Assembly: GCA_964195005.1 (NCBI GenBank) | Contig: CAXMOO010000045.1 | Location: forward strand, 1-22,853 | Origin: JAUXLW01 sp964195005 | GTDB taxonomy: Bacteria; Actinomycetota; Acidimicrobiia; Spongiisociales; SHLN01 | Direction of reading: 5' to 3' | DNA length: 22,853 bases | Shown here: positions 1 through 8,390 of the stretch, piece after piece | How positions within the stretch are numbered: position 1 is the stretch's first letter | How the letters are laid out: the number at the start of each line of letters is the position of its first letter | Notes under the pieces: model-generated | Databases searched by the model: none | What the model was told of the DNA's origin: nothing | What the model saw: the letters and a program-made list of their open reading frames with translations, nothing else | Made by a program: the position numbers and the translations under genes

Positions 1-258
1 CGCGATCTGGACGGTGCGGCCGGCCTCGGCGGCGTCGTTGTCGTGGGAATCGGCGTCGTCATCATGAGAGGCGGCGTCGTCATCAAGAGAGGCGGCGTCG
101 TCGTCATGAGACGCGGCGTCGTCGTGGGTGTCGACCGCGGGCACCGTCGCCGGCGTATCACCGGCCGCGGTGGCGTCATCGGCCAGGTTGCTTGCACCGC
201 CACCACAAGCGGCGGCGATCATTGCGATTGCTATCAAGATTGCTGTTTTGCGCAACAT
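1..258 (-). CDS. His/Asp-repeat lipoprotein, N-terminal part (runs off left edge)
   Basis: Read on the minus strand from an ATG at 258, with GGAGG 7 nt upstream. The first ~20 residues are a lipoprotein signal: MLRKTA, a hydrophobic run, then the lipobox IAAAC followed by GGG. After a short Ala/Thr-rich linker come five heptads rich in Asp and His (types SHDDDAA, SLDDDAA, SHDNDAA), then AEAGRTVQIA at the edge. The frame is open through base 1, so only 86 residues are visible and the functional domain is missing. His/Asp-rich linkers often bind divalent metals, and a sequence like GRTVQI can begin a cupredoxin domain, but both are inferences. The gene is transcribed away from the regulator pair to its right. 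Confidence 0.75.
   Translation of the reverse strand, partial: MLRKTAILIAIAMIAAACGGGASNLADDATAAGDTPATVPAVDTHDDAASHDDDAASLDDDAASHDDDADSHDNDAAEAGRTVQIA
31..135 (-). repeat. Five tandem 21-bp units inside the lipoprotein gene
   Basis: Units at 31-51, 52-72, 73-93, 94-114 and 115-135 each begin ggcgtcgt on the plus strand and encode one heptad of the His/Asp linker. The three inner units are nearly identical and the outer two have diverged. An in-frame 21-bp period allows the linker to lengthen or shorten by slippage without breaking the gene. Confidence 0.8.
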
Positions 259-359
259 TTCATTACCTCCATACTCTCTTCCCAAAGGTACGGCAGGGGA
301 GGTCGTTCTTACAGTCGTCCATTGGGGCATCACCCATCACCCGTTCGAGCGAGGCAAGG

Positions 360-375
360 AGGGCCCTTTGGCCCT
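360..375 (-). terminator. Small hairpin at the response-regulator stop codon
   Basis: AGGGCC and GGCCCT (360-365 and 370-375) form a 6-bp stem with a 4-nt loop, starting at the regulator's TAG stop. There is no U-run after it, so this is only a weak terminator candidate. Confidence 0.3.
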
Positions 376-997
376 ATTCGATTAGCCCCAGGCGCAGGCC
401 TACGGCTGCTGCCTCGGCCCGACTCGAAACATCGAGGCGGTTGAAAACTCCCTTGAGGTGGGTCTTGACGGTGGCTTCAGAGATTCCCAGTTCGGTGGCG
501 ATCTGCTTGTTCTCCAGACCTCGGGAGACCAGGACGAGGATCTCGGTTTCCCGCGGGCTCAGCAACGATGTACCCGCCTCTTGCCCGGAAATGGTTTTCA
601 TTAGCGTCTCGGTCACTTCGCCCTGGATTTAGGCCTTCCCTGCGGCGACCGCGGCCAGAGCGCCGAGCAGCTCGTCCCGATCGGAGCTTTTCAGGAGGTA
701 GCCGGCAGCGCCCAGCTCGACGGCCCGCCTCACATAGGCCGGTTCGCCGTGCATCGACAGGATGATGACCTTGAGGTCGGGAACCCGCTCACTCAATATT
801 TCGAGGGCATCAAGACCGCTCATGCCGGGCATGCGAACGTCCAGTAGAACAATGTCGGCGTCCACCCGGTCGACCAGTTTGAGTAGAGCCTCGCCACTGT
901 CGGCCTCCCCGACGATCTCTACGTCGTCCTCGTCTGAGAGCATCCATCGCAATCCCTCACGGACGATCTTGTGATCGTCGGCCAGAATGATCCTCAT
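374..997 (-). pseudogene. NarL/FixJ response regulator interrupted by an in-frame TAA
   Basis: The gene starts at ATG 997, overlapping the kinase stop (ATGA), and would encode 207 residues, the usual NarL length. Residues 1-122 are a receiver domain: the acidic pair in ILADDHK, phospho-acceptor Asp53 in LLDVRMPG, and the conserved Lys in YLLKSSD. Codon 123 is TAA (631-629). The same frame then continues as IQGEVTETLMK, a typical linker in which the stop takes the place normally held by Tyr. A LuxR helix-turn-helix follows (LSPRETEILVLVSRG, ISEATVKTHL). One base change from TAC or TAT explains it. A GTG at 616, with AGGG upstream, could restart translation and make a separate DNA-binding protein. 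I prefer a disabled gene because the partner kinase is also broken, but a sequencing error or a real two-part regulator remains possible. Confidence 0.75.
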
Positions 998-2315
998 CTG
1001 TTCACAGCTCCGTCCCTGGGAACCCACGCTCGCAAGATGGTGCCCCGATCTCGGGGTTGGTCAACATCGAGCCCTCCCCCGATCGACTCGAGTCGCTCTC
1101 TGGTTGTGGTCAAACCTAGACCCCTCTCACCGACCTCTCCGTTCCCGTCGTCTTCGACCTCGAGAACGATCTTTAGGCCCTCGCCTCGCAACCGCAGCCA
1201 CAGGTGATCGGCCTCAGCATGCTTGCGGACATTGGTGATGCCCTCCTGGGCGGCCCGAAACATCGCAGCCAGGGGGGCGGGGCCCAGCTGGTCTGCCAGG
1301 TCGATGTCGACCTCCACCTCGAGTTTCGTTTCGGACCGGGTTGTCTCGGCAAGTGACTCCAGAGCGGCGGCCAGGCCGAGATCCTGAGCAAGACTGGATT
1401 GCAGGCCCTCGAGCTCGTTGCGCAGGGTGGCATCCACATCTCGCACGATCTCCTCCAGGCGAGCAGCTCGGCCGTGACCGGATCCGCACTGTCGAGCCGA
1501 GAGCGAGAGCCCTGCAGCCCATAGAGAAGCCGGTAGAGGGGTTGACCCACGTCATCATGCAAGGCTCCGACTATGCGGCGGCGCTCATTCTCCTGCACCT
1601 CAACCATCTCTCCCAGCAGGTCCTCGGCTTGCCGGCGGCGGCGGGTCAAAACGTGGGCGTTGGCCAATGTCAGACTGACCATGAAAACAGTAAGCAGCCC
1701 GGGGCCCACCCCGATACTGACCCATGTGTTGCGGCTGATGCGTGCCGTCGTGGCGTTGACCGTCACGGCCTGTTGCTCCACCTCAAACAGGCCGTAGACG
1801 CCTTGTCCATCGGCGACAGGGATGTAGGTACTCGATCAACTCGCCCAAACCGCTTTCGAGGACGTGAGCCGGCTCAGACACATCGGAAATCCAAACTCGA
1901 TGCCGCCGTCGAGGGCCGCCTCCGCCAGCCGGTTGAAAGAAAACGATTCTCCTATCAGAGTCGGCTCGTCCGAATACACCACGACCCCACCCAGCGACCA
2001 GACCTTGACCCGGATGGTGGCGCCCCCCAGGAGCCGCACCCGCACCTGCTGATCAAACTCGGCAGTAGTGGTCGGCTCCTGCCCGTCCCGAGTCACCAGG
2101 CCCGCAGCTTGCAGGTCTTCCACCACCGTGGCCAGAATCTCCGATTGGCCGTGCATGAGGTGGCGTCTGGCCGAACGCGGGATGGAGAAGCCGAGGGCGA
2201 GTGTGATGATGACCGAAAGGACGACGCCGGCCAGCGCCAGCCTCCCCCAGCGGCCCAGTTCGGTCCACTCGGTTCGCAACGCTTGCAGATATCGGCGCGG
2301 TAACCCAGTCGTCAC
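994..2315 (-). pseudogene. NarX/DesK-type sensor histidine kinase with three single-base indels
   Basis: The reconstructed protein is about 440 residues, starting at GTG 2315. It has TM1 (RLALAGVVLSVIITLALG), a ~120-residue extracytoplasmic sensor, TM2 (GVGPGLLTVFMVSLTLA), a HisKA_3 box with the phospho-acceptor His (RRIVGALHDDVGQ) and an HATPase domain with an N-box (QEGITNVRKHA) and G-box (GERGLGLTTTRERL). The frame is lost near 1887 (one T short, FGFSDVSEPAHV expected) and regained near 1827 (one extra base before YIPVADGQG). The original frame meets TGA at 1836-1838 between these points. It is lost again near 1458 (one C short), after which VRDVDATLRNELEG continues in a new frame to the stop at 994. 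The gene overlaps the regulator by 4 nt, so they were one transcription unit. Decay and sequence error cannot be separated from one sequence. Confidence 0.75.
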
Positions 2316-2388
2316 CTTGCCATCGTACGTCCCGCAATCGAGTTAGAGCCCCACCAGGCAATGAGCCTCCGCCACTCGTTGGCAGTTG

Positions 2389-2961
2389 CTACTGCGGCTG
2401 CCTTCGCTCTCTTATACGGGTCGGCCCCGGGTTACGAACACGAATGTCGCTGCCGTCGCCCAGCCGGCTCCATACGTTCATGGCCGGCAGAGCCACAATC
2501 AGCCCCAATCCAACGACCCCCATGGCCAAGCCGATGAGCCAGACCCCACGCGAGATCTCGTTGGCCCAGGCGATCTTCCCGAAATGTGAAAGCAGGTACC
2601 ACCAGTCGTGGGTACCACCGATCAGCTGCAACGATTGATACGGGGCATCAGCGATATAGACGCCGACGTCTTGCATGGAGGTAGCCCCCCAAACCATGAG
2701 TAGGCCGCTCGAGAGCCGGTCGTGTTGCCAAAACCAGAAGTACCCGGCCAGGCCAAACGGAACCAGCACTTGCAGGCCGCTTCCCATGAAGAAAGACGCG
2801 ACCTCACCAAACGGCGACGTAATCAGATGCCCGAGCTCATGGATGCCGAGGTCGAAAGAGCCGAGCAGGGGTATCCGATTGCCGCCCACGAAGGCTATCC
2901 ACAGCATCACCACAGCCACCAGGGCTGCAACACCTTCTTTCCAGTAGGACGGCCTGTCCAT
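2389..2961 (-). CDS. M50-like membrane zinc metallopeptidase
   Basis: A 190-residue multi-spanning membrane protein. It contains HELGH in LGIHELGHLITSPFGE, the zinc-binding motif of membrane metalloproteases, placed at the start of a hydrophobic segment as in M50B-like proteins. Further hydrophobic stretches include LQVLVPFGLAGYFWFW, LLMVWGATSMQDVGVYIADAP and GVWLIGLAMGVVGLGLIVAL. The Asp-containing QDVGVYIADAPY and HDWWYLLSHFGK segments could supply further ligands. I chose ATG 2961; a TTG at 2982 would add seven residues but has no proper ribosome-site spacing. It is far shorter than site-2 proteases and has no PDZ domain. The substrate is unknown. It lies between the catabolic operon and the broken two-component genes, in the same direction as both. 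Confidence 0.7.
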   Translation of the reverse strand: MDRPSYWKEGVAALVAVVMLWIAFVGGNRIPLLGSFDLGIHELGHLITSPFGEVASFFMGSGLQVLVPFGLAGYFWFWQHDRLSSGLLMVWGATSMQDVGVYIADAPYQSLQLIGGTHDWWYLLSHFGKIAWANEISRGVWLIGLAMGVVGLGLIVALPAMNVWSRLGDGSDIRVRNPGPTRIRERRQPQ

Positions 2962-3015
2962 ATCTACCAATCGGCCGGGCAACCCCTCGCCCTGAATCGA
3001 TACCGGCTGGTTGAT

Positions 3016-4017
3016 CTAGCGGAACCGGGGAATGATGTGCTCGCCGTAAGCCTGCAGCGTCTCGTCCATCTGGTCGTGCATCAGATAGACACTGAACTGG
3101 TCAACTCCGATGGATTCGAGCTCACGAATCCGCTCCAGATGGTTTTCCACCGGGCCCAGCACGCAGAAACGGTCGATCACCTCATCTGGCACGAAGTCGG
3201 TGGAAGGGTTGCCGGCTTTGCCGTGATGCTCGTAGTCGTAGCCCTCACGCGCCTTGATGTAATCGGATAGCGCAGCAGGAACCATGGTGCCGTCGTCGCC
3301 GTAGCGCTCCACGAGATCGGCGACATGGTTACCGACCATGCCCCCGAACCAACGCACCTGATCCCGCTGATGCGCGAGATCGTCGCCAACGTATGCCGGG
3401 GCGGCCACGCACACCTTGACGTCAGATGGATCGCGACCGGACTCGGCGGCGGCGTTGTGAACGAACTTCGAGGTCCACTCCACCAGGTAGGGGTCGGCCA
3501 GCTGCAAGATGAACCCATCTGCCACCCGGCCGGTCATCGTCAGCGCCTTCGGCCCATAGCCGGCCATCCACACCGGCAGGTCGTAGCCTTCTTCCACCCA
3601 TGGAATCTGCAACTTTTGCCCGTTGTAATCGACCTCGTCGCCCCGCACCAGGCCTCTGATCACCTCGATAGCAGCTTCGGTGGTCGCCAGCGTGGTCGGC
3701 TTCTTCCCCAAATAGCGCAACGCCGAGTCGCCCCGGCCGATGCCGCAAATAGTGCGCCCCTCGAACATGTCGTTGAGGGTGGCAAACAGGGACGCCAGCA
3801 CCGTCCAATCCCGGGTCCCCGGGTTCGTGACCATCGGCCCGACGATCATCCGCTCCGTCTCCGCCAACATCAACGAGAAGATGACGAACGGCTCCTGCCA
3901 CAACATATGCGAGTCGAACGCCCAGCCGTAGCTGAAGCCCACGTCCTCGGCCAGCTTGGCCAGTCGCACTACCTCGGTAGCCGGCGGATTGGTTTGTAAA
4001 ACGACGCCGAATTCCAT
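3016..4017 (-). CDS. LLM-class F420-dependent oxidoreductase (TIGR03842-like)
   Basis: A 333-residue luciferase-like (beta/alpha)8 flavin or F420 enzyme. It opens MEFGVVLQTNPP and carries LAEDVGFSYGWAFDSHM, RMIVGPMVTNPGTRDWTV, CGIGRGDSALR and LPVWMAGYGPKAL, the usual LLM cofactor-site blocks. The overall pattern resembles the TIGR03842 (CPS_4043) family as I recall it, which tends to sit beside dihydropyrimidinase genes. It starts 17 nt after the dehydrogenase stop, so it is the last gene of the aminotransferase-dihydropyrimidinase operon. No dihydropyrimidine dehydrogenase gene is in the window, so a redox role on a pyrimidine or related ring is a reasonable guess. Cofactor and substrate are not shown by the sequence. 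Confidence 0.8.
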   Translation of the reverse strand: MEFGVVLQTNPPATEVVRLAKLAEDVGFSYGWAFDSHMLWQEPFVIFSLMLAETERMIVGPMVTNPGTRDWTVLASLFATLNDMFEGRTICGIGRGDSALRYLGKKPTTLATTEAAIEVIRGLVRGDEVDYNGQKLQIPWVEEGYDLPVWMAGYGPKALTMTGRVADGFILQLADPYLVEWTSKFVHNAAAESGRDPSDVKVCVAAPAYVGDDLAHQRDQVRWFGGMVGNHVADLVERYGDDGTMVPAALSDYIKAREGYDYEHHGKAGNPSTDFVPDEVIDRFCVLGPVENHLERIRELESIGVDQFSVYLMHDQMDETLQAYGEHIIPRFR

Positions 4018-4034
4018 AATTGCCTAGTGCCCCC

Positions 4035-5528
4035 CTAGTTGTGCTGGGGGAAGCCGAGATCCACTCCCCGGTGGATTGGATCCGACCAGCGGCTGATGAT
4101 CACCTTGGGCCGCGTGTAGAAGTGGATCCCTTCAGGACCGTAGATGCTGTGCGACCCGAAGATGGAGTCCTTCCAGCCACCAAACGAATAGAAGGCAAGC
4201 GGCACCGGGATGGGGACGTTGATTCCCACCATCCCCACCTGGATCTCGTTCTGGAACTTGCGGGCGGCGCCCCCGTCATTGGTAAACAGCGCCGTCCCGT
4301 TCCCCCATGGATTGTCGTTGATCAGCTTGATGGCGTCCTCGTAGCGCTCCACTCGCATAACATCGAGCACCGGTCCGAAGATCTCATCCCGGTAGATCGT
4401 CATGTCGGGAGTTACGTTGTCGAACAGCGTGGGACCGAGGAAGAAGCCGCTCTCATTGCCTTCAGGAGCAAAGCCGCGCCCGTCAGCCACCAACGTCGCT
4501 CCTTCTTCAACGCCGGCGTCGATGTATCCGGCCACCTTGTCGCGATGAACGTCTGTCACCAGCGGACCCATGTCCATGTCGGGTTGGTCACCCGGCCCGA
4601 TCTTGAGCTTGGCCATGCGCTCTTTCATCTTCTCCACGAGCCGGTCGCCGGCATCGCCCACCGCAACGATCACCGAAATCGCCATGCACCTTTCCCCGGC
4701 CGACCCGTAGCCGGCCGAAACTGCCGAATCGGCTGCCAACTCCATGTCGGCATCCGGGAGCACGACCATGTGATTCTTGGCACCACCCAGAGCCTGGACC
4801 CGCTTGCCGCGGGCCGTAGCGGTCTCGTAGACATACTTGGCAATGGGGGTCGACCCGACAAAGCTCACCGCTGAAAGGTCCGGGTGCTCGAGAATGCGGT
4901 CCACCGCCACCTTGTCGCCGTGAACAACGTTCAACACACCGTCGGGTAACCCGGCTGCGGCGAACAGCTCGGCCGAGAAGTTCGAGGCCGACGGATCCTT
5001 CTCGGAAGGCTTCAAGACGAAGGTGTTTCCGCACGCAATAGCTATCGGGTACATCCACATGGGCACCATGGCGGGGAAGTTAAACGGGGTAATGCCCGCC
5101 ACGACACCGAGCGGCTGGCGAATGGTGTAGGTGTCGACCTGCGTGGAAACGTTCTCTGAGTAGTCGCCTTTGAGGAGATGGGGGATCCCGCAGACAAACT
5201 CGACCACCTCGATCCCGCGCTGCACCTCCCCGAGCGCGTCGGCCATTACTTTGCCGTGTTCGGCAACCAGCAACTTGGCTATCTCCTCCTTGTTCTGCTC
5301 CAGGAGCTCGCGGAAGGCGAAGAGGATCGAAGCCCGCCGGCTGATGGAGGTGTCCCGCCATCCCGGAAAAGCGTCCCTAGCAGCCTGGACGGCGGCATCG
5401 ACATCTTCCACCCCCCCCAACGCCACCCGGCTCGATACCAGGCCTGCGGCCGGGTTGAAGACGTCGCCCCAGCGTTCGGGCTCCTTCTCGTATGGCTTGT
5501 TGTTGATCCAATGGCGAATCTCGTTCAT
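4035..5528 (-). CDS. mmsA: CoA-acylating methylmalonate/malonate-semialdehyde dehydrogenase
   Basis: A 497-residue aldehyde dehydrogenase of the MMSDH/IolA family. It has GVVAGITPFNFPAMVPMWM near residue 145, NAD-site FVGSTPIAKYVY, the family block ALGGAKNHMVVLPDAD, and the catalytic Cys in GSAGERCMAIS. Arg next to the catalytic Cys in ERCMA is typical of the CoA-acylating subfamily. The likely reaction is oxidation of malonate semialdehyde (from beta-alanine) or methylmalonate semialdehyde (from beta-aminoisobutyrate) to acetyl-CoA or propionyl-CoA with loss of CO2. The start ATG 5528 has TAGGAG upstream, and that site overlaps the TAG stop of the dihydropyrimidinase gene, implying coupling. 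Together with its neighbours it forms the end of a pyrimidine catabolic route; valine or inositol breakdown is the alternative. Confidence 0.92.
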   Translation of the reverse strand: MNEIRHWINNKPYEKEPERWGDVFNPAAGLVSSRVALGGVEDVDAAVQAARDAFPGWRDTSISRRASILFAFRELLEQNKEEIAKLLVAEHGKVMADALGEVQRGIEVVEFVCGIPHLLKGDYSENVSTQVDTYTIRQPLGVVAGITPFNFPAMVPMWMYPIAIACGNTFVLKPSEKDPSASNFSAELFAAAGLPDGVLNVVHGDKVAVDRILEHPDLSAVSFVGSTPIAKYVYETATARGKRVQALGGAKNHMVVLPDADMELAADSAVSAGYGSAGERCMAISVIVAVGDAGDRLVEKMKERMAKLKIGPGDQPDMDMGPLVTDVHRDKVAGYIDAGVEEGATLVADGRGFAPEGNESGFFLGPTLFDNVTPDMTIYRDEIFGPVLDVMRVERYEDAIKLINDNPWGNGTALFTNDGGAARKFQNEIQVGMVGINVPIPVPLAFYSFGGWKDSIFGSHSIYGPEGIHFYTRPKVIISRWSDPIHRGVDLGFPQHN

Positions 5529-5538
5529 AACCAGGCTC

Positions 5539-6963
5539 CTAAGTCAGATAGTCGTTGAGGCCGCGCTTCAGGTACTTGCCGTCACCTTTGGTGCCGAGAT
5601 ACTCGTCGTTGTCGACGATGATTCTTCCCCGGGACAACACCGTGTCCACCCGCCCGTTGATCTCCATACCCTCGTAGGCCGTGTAGTCGATGTTGCCGTG
5701 GATCGTGTCCGTCGAGTAAGTGAATTTGGCGTTCGGGTCATAGATCACGATGTCGGCGTCGGCGCCCAACGCTACCTCGCCTTTCTGAGGATGGAGACCC
5801 ATCATCCTGGCCGGCGCAGTGCAGCACATCTCTACCCAGCGGTTGACGCTGAACCGCCCTGCGACAACGCCGCTCTGATACATGACGTTGAGGCGCTCCT
5901 CGACGCCGGGCAAGCCGTTGGGGATGAGGGTGAAGTTGTCTTCCCCCAGCCTCTTCTGCCTGCCCATGACCGGATCGTCGTCAAAGAAAAAGTCGGCGTG
6001 ATCGGTCGATACAACCTGCAGCACGTTGTTAGTCAGCGCCTCCCAGAGATACTCCTGGTGGCCTTCGGACTTGAATCGAATCGGAGTGGAGCACACGTAC
6101 TTAGCGCCCTCGAAGCCGGGAACATCGATGTCGTCCTCCACCGACAGGTGCATGTAGTGGGGGCAGGTCTCGCCAAAGGCATTGGAGCCGCGCTCCTGTG
6201 CCATGGCCAACTCCATCACCCCCTCCTTGGCCGACATGTGCACGACGTACAGCGGTGCACCTGCCGTTTCAGCCAGAGCGATGGCCCGGTGCACCGCCTC
6301 AGCCTCGGTGAGAGGAGGCCGGGTGATGGTGTGATATTTGGGTGCCATCTCCCCTCGTGCCACAGCCTGTTCCCGGAGCACATCGATGGCGATGCCGTTC
6401 TCGGCGTGCATCATGATCATGGAGCCGTCTTCGGCCGCCTGCTGCATGGCACGGAAGATCTCGCCATCGTCCGAGTACAGGACACCCGGGTAGGCCATGA
6501 AGAGTTTGAAGCTGGTGACGCCCTCACTCATGATGTTGCGCATCTCTTTGAGCGATGCCTCGTTGACATCGCCGACAATCATGTGGAAGCCGTAGTCGAT
6601 GGCGGTGTTGCCCTCGGCCCGTTTCATCCAATTCTCGAAACCGTCCATGATCCGCTCGCCTTTGACCTGCACGGCGAAGTCGACGACGGTGGTGGTCCCG
6701 CCAAAGGCGGCTGCTCTGGTTCCGGTCTCGAAGTTGTCAGAGACAAACGTTCCCCCGAACGGCAGCTCGAAGTGGGTGTGGACGTCTACCGCTCCGGGGA
6801 TGACGTACTTACCGGTGGCGTCAATTACCTTGTCGGCGGACTCGGACCAGGCCTGTTCCCCATGGGGGGCGATCCCGGCAACTTTTTCGCCGTCGATGAG
6901 GACGTCGGCCTCAATGGTGTCGGTTGCACTCACCACCTGGCCGCCCTTGATAACGGTGGTCAT
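5539..6963 (-). CDS. hydA: Dihydropyrimidinase / D-hydantoinase
   Basis: A 474-residue cyclic amidohydrolase, the normal length. The binuclear metal site is complete: His62 and His64 (VDVHTHFELP), the Lys153 that becomes carbamylated (VTSFKLFMAYPG), His186 (IMMHAENG), His242 (YVVHMSAKEG) and Asp321 (VVSTDHADF). It opens the ring of 5,6-dihydrouracil or dihydrothymine to the N-carbamoyl-beta-amino acid; hydantoins are the alternative substrates. The start ATG 6963 follows GGAGGAGGGAAT. It lies between the aminotransferase (50 nt upstream) and the semialdehyde dehydrogenase (10 nt downstream) in one operon. The next enzyme, a ureidopropionase-like amidase, is about 6 kb away on the same strand. 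No sign of damage. Confidence 0.93.
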   Translation of the reverse strand: MTTVIKGGQVVSATDTIEADVLIDGEKVAGIAPHGEQAWSESADKVIDATGKYVIPGAVDVHTHFELPFGGTFVSDNFETGTRAAAFGGTTTVVDFAVQVKGERIMDGFENWMKRAEGNTAIDYGFHMIVGDVNEASLKEMRNIMSEGVTSFKLFMAYPGVLYSDDGEIFRAMQQAAEDGSMIMMHAENGIAIDVLREQAVARGEMAPKYHTITRPPLTEAEAVHRAIALAETAGAPLYVVHMSAKEGVMELAMAQERGSNAFGETCPHYMHLSVEDDIDVPGFEGAKYVCSTPIRFKSEGHQEYLWEALTNNVLQVVSTDHADFFFDDDPVMGRQKRLGEDNFTLIPNGLPGVEERLNVMYQSGVVAGRFSVNRWVEMCCTAPARMMGLHPQKGEVALGADADIVIYDPNAKFTYSTDTIHGNIDYTAYEGMEINGRVDTVLSRGRIIVDNDEYLGTKGDGKYLKRGLNDYLT

Positions 6964-7012
6964 ATTCCCTCCTCCAACAGTCTCCTACGCCCAGCGGGCC
7001 AAGTAGTCAAAC

Positions 7013-7027
7013 GCTAGTGGTCTGTCG
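7013..7027 (+). repeat. 15-bp sequence shared with the palindrome at 15590-15649
   Basis: The word gctagtggtctgtcg occurs here on the plus strand and again at 15636-15650 on the minus strand. Here it covers the aminotransferase stop codon. No matching second arm is visible nearby, so it may be a solo end of a small mobile repeat, or coincidence. Confidence 0.45.
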
Positions 7028-8312
7028 CTTCGTCGATGGCCTGCTCGAGCTTTTCGAAGCCCTCGTCAGCTTCGTCCTCGGTTAGGGACAGCGGCGGGGC
7101 AATCCGCAACACGTTGGCATACAGGCCGCCCTTGCCGATCAGCAGGCCTCGCTCCCTGGCTCCCTCCATGATCTGCATCGTGATCTCGGGGTCGGGATCC
7201 CTGGTACCCGGCTTTACGAATTCCACACCGATCTGCAGGCCCTTGCCGCGGACATCGCCGACAATGGAGTCCGGGTCGTCCGCCAGGTGATCGAGCCGCG
7301 ACTTGAGATGGTTGCCGACCTTGAGGGTGTTGGTTTGCAGGTCGTTGTCGATCACATAGTTGATGTTGGCCAGCGCCGCGGCCGTGGCCAGCGGGTTGCC
7401 GCCGAACGTCGAGATGGAGTTGGCGTCGATGCTGTCCATGATCTCCGAACGAGCCACCACGCCGCCCATGGCCAGGCCGTTGGCAACCCCCTTCGCGAAC
7501 GTAAGAACATCGGCCACCAACTCGTGAGCCTCGTAGCCCCAAAAGTTCTCGCCGGTGCGGCCCCAGCCCGTCTGCACTTCATCGGAAATGTACAGGATGC
7601 CAAACTCATCCAACACTTCCTTGAAGGCGCCAAAGAAGCCGTCGGGCGGGGTGGTGAAGCCGCCGACACCCTGGATGGGCTCTGCGATCATGGCGGCCAC
7701 GGTCCCCGAGGTTCCAACGTCGATCATGTGGCGCAGATCATCAACGCAGGCGGCGATGAACTCGTCGTCGGGCAGGTGCCCGAAGGGGCTGCGGTACTTG
7801 TACCCGTTGTGAATGTAGGTCACCGAAAGTGGACTGAGGCTGGTGGGCGACCACGACCGATTCCCCGTCAGTCCCACGGCGGCGAATGAACGGCCGTGAT
7901 AGCTGTTGCGGAGAGCCAATATCTGGTTTGACCCCCGATGGGTCGTGGCAATCATCATCGCCGCATCGTTGGCCTCTGTACCCGAGTTGGTGAAGAAAAC
8001 CTTGGCGTTGGGAATGCCCGACAGGCCGGCGATCTTCTCGGCCAGGTCGATCTGCGACTCGATGAGATACAGCGTCGAGCTGTGCACGATCTTGGCTGCC
8101 TGCTCCTGAATGGCAGCGTTGATCTCGGGAATGTTGTATCCGCTCATAGTGGTGAGGATCCCCGCGAAGAAGTCGAGGTATTCGTTGCCTTCGGCATCCC
8201 ACACCCGGCGCCCGTCGCCGCGGACCAGCGCGATCGGCTGCTGGTAATACAGTGCCAGCCAATTCGGCAGAATTTCGCGGTGCCGCTTCAGCAGGTCTTC
8301 ATGGGTGCTCAT
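7014..8312 (-). CDS. Class III aminotransferase, probable beta-alanine transaminase
   Basis: A 432-residue PLP-dependent fold-type I aminotransferase. It shows FFTNSGTEANDAAMM (phosphate site, residues 107-120), NSYHGRS, the cofactor-binding Asp244 in YISDEVQTGWGRTG and Lys274 in TFAKGVANGLAMGG, the Schiff-base lysine. It resembles the AGXT2 / beta-alanine-pyruvate branch. It heads the operon with dihydropyrimidinase and semialdehyde dehydrogenase, which fits transfer of the amino group of beta-alanine or beta-aminoisobutyrate to pyruvate or glyoxylate, giving the dehydrogenase substrate. ATG 8312 has GGAGGATTAG directly upstream. The last codons and stop (GACCACTAG) coincide with a 15-bp sequence repeated near 15636. 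Confidence 0.88.
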   Translation of the reverse strand: MSTHEDLLKRHREILPNWLALYYQQPIALVRGDGRRVWDAEGNEYLDFFAGILTTMSGYNIPEINAAIQEQAAKIVHSSTLYLIESQIDLAEKIAGLSGIPNAKVFFTNSGTEANDAAMMIATTHRGSNQILALRNSYHGRSFAAVGLTGNRSWSPTSLSPLSVTYIHNGYKYRSPFGHLPDDEFIAACVDDLRHMIDVGTSGTVAAMIAEPIQGVGGFTTPPDGFFGAFKEVLDEFGILYISDEVQTGWGRTGENFWGYEAHELVADVLTFAKGVANGLAMGGVVARSEIMDSIDANSISTFGGNPLATAAALANINYVIDNDLQTNTLKVGNHLKSRLDHLADDPDSIVGDVRGKGLQIGVEFVKPGTRDPDPEITMQIMEGARERGLLIGKGGLYANVLRIAPPLSLTEDEADEGFEKLEQAIDEATDH

Positions 8313-8390
8313 CTAATCCTCCGTTGTGTTCCCGAAATTTAGTGCGCCCCGCCTGCGGGTGGGCCGGATCAGCTCAGCGCCCCTCCGGTA

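Noticed and set aside
31..135. Regular short repeats that might suggest a CRISPR array
   Set aside because: The units are directly tandem with no spacers and stay in one reading frame, so they are a coding repeat.
1341..2303. A 320-codon plus-strand open frame across the kinase region
   Set aside because: The minus strand carries clear kinase motifs in pieces. The plus-strand translation is low-complexity, basic and unrecognisable.
5170..7017. A 615-codon open frame on the plus strand
   Set aside because: It is antisense to dihydropyrimidinase and the start of the dehydrogenase gene, both with complete active sites. Its translation has no recognisable domain; it is a codon-bias shadow.
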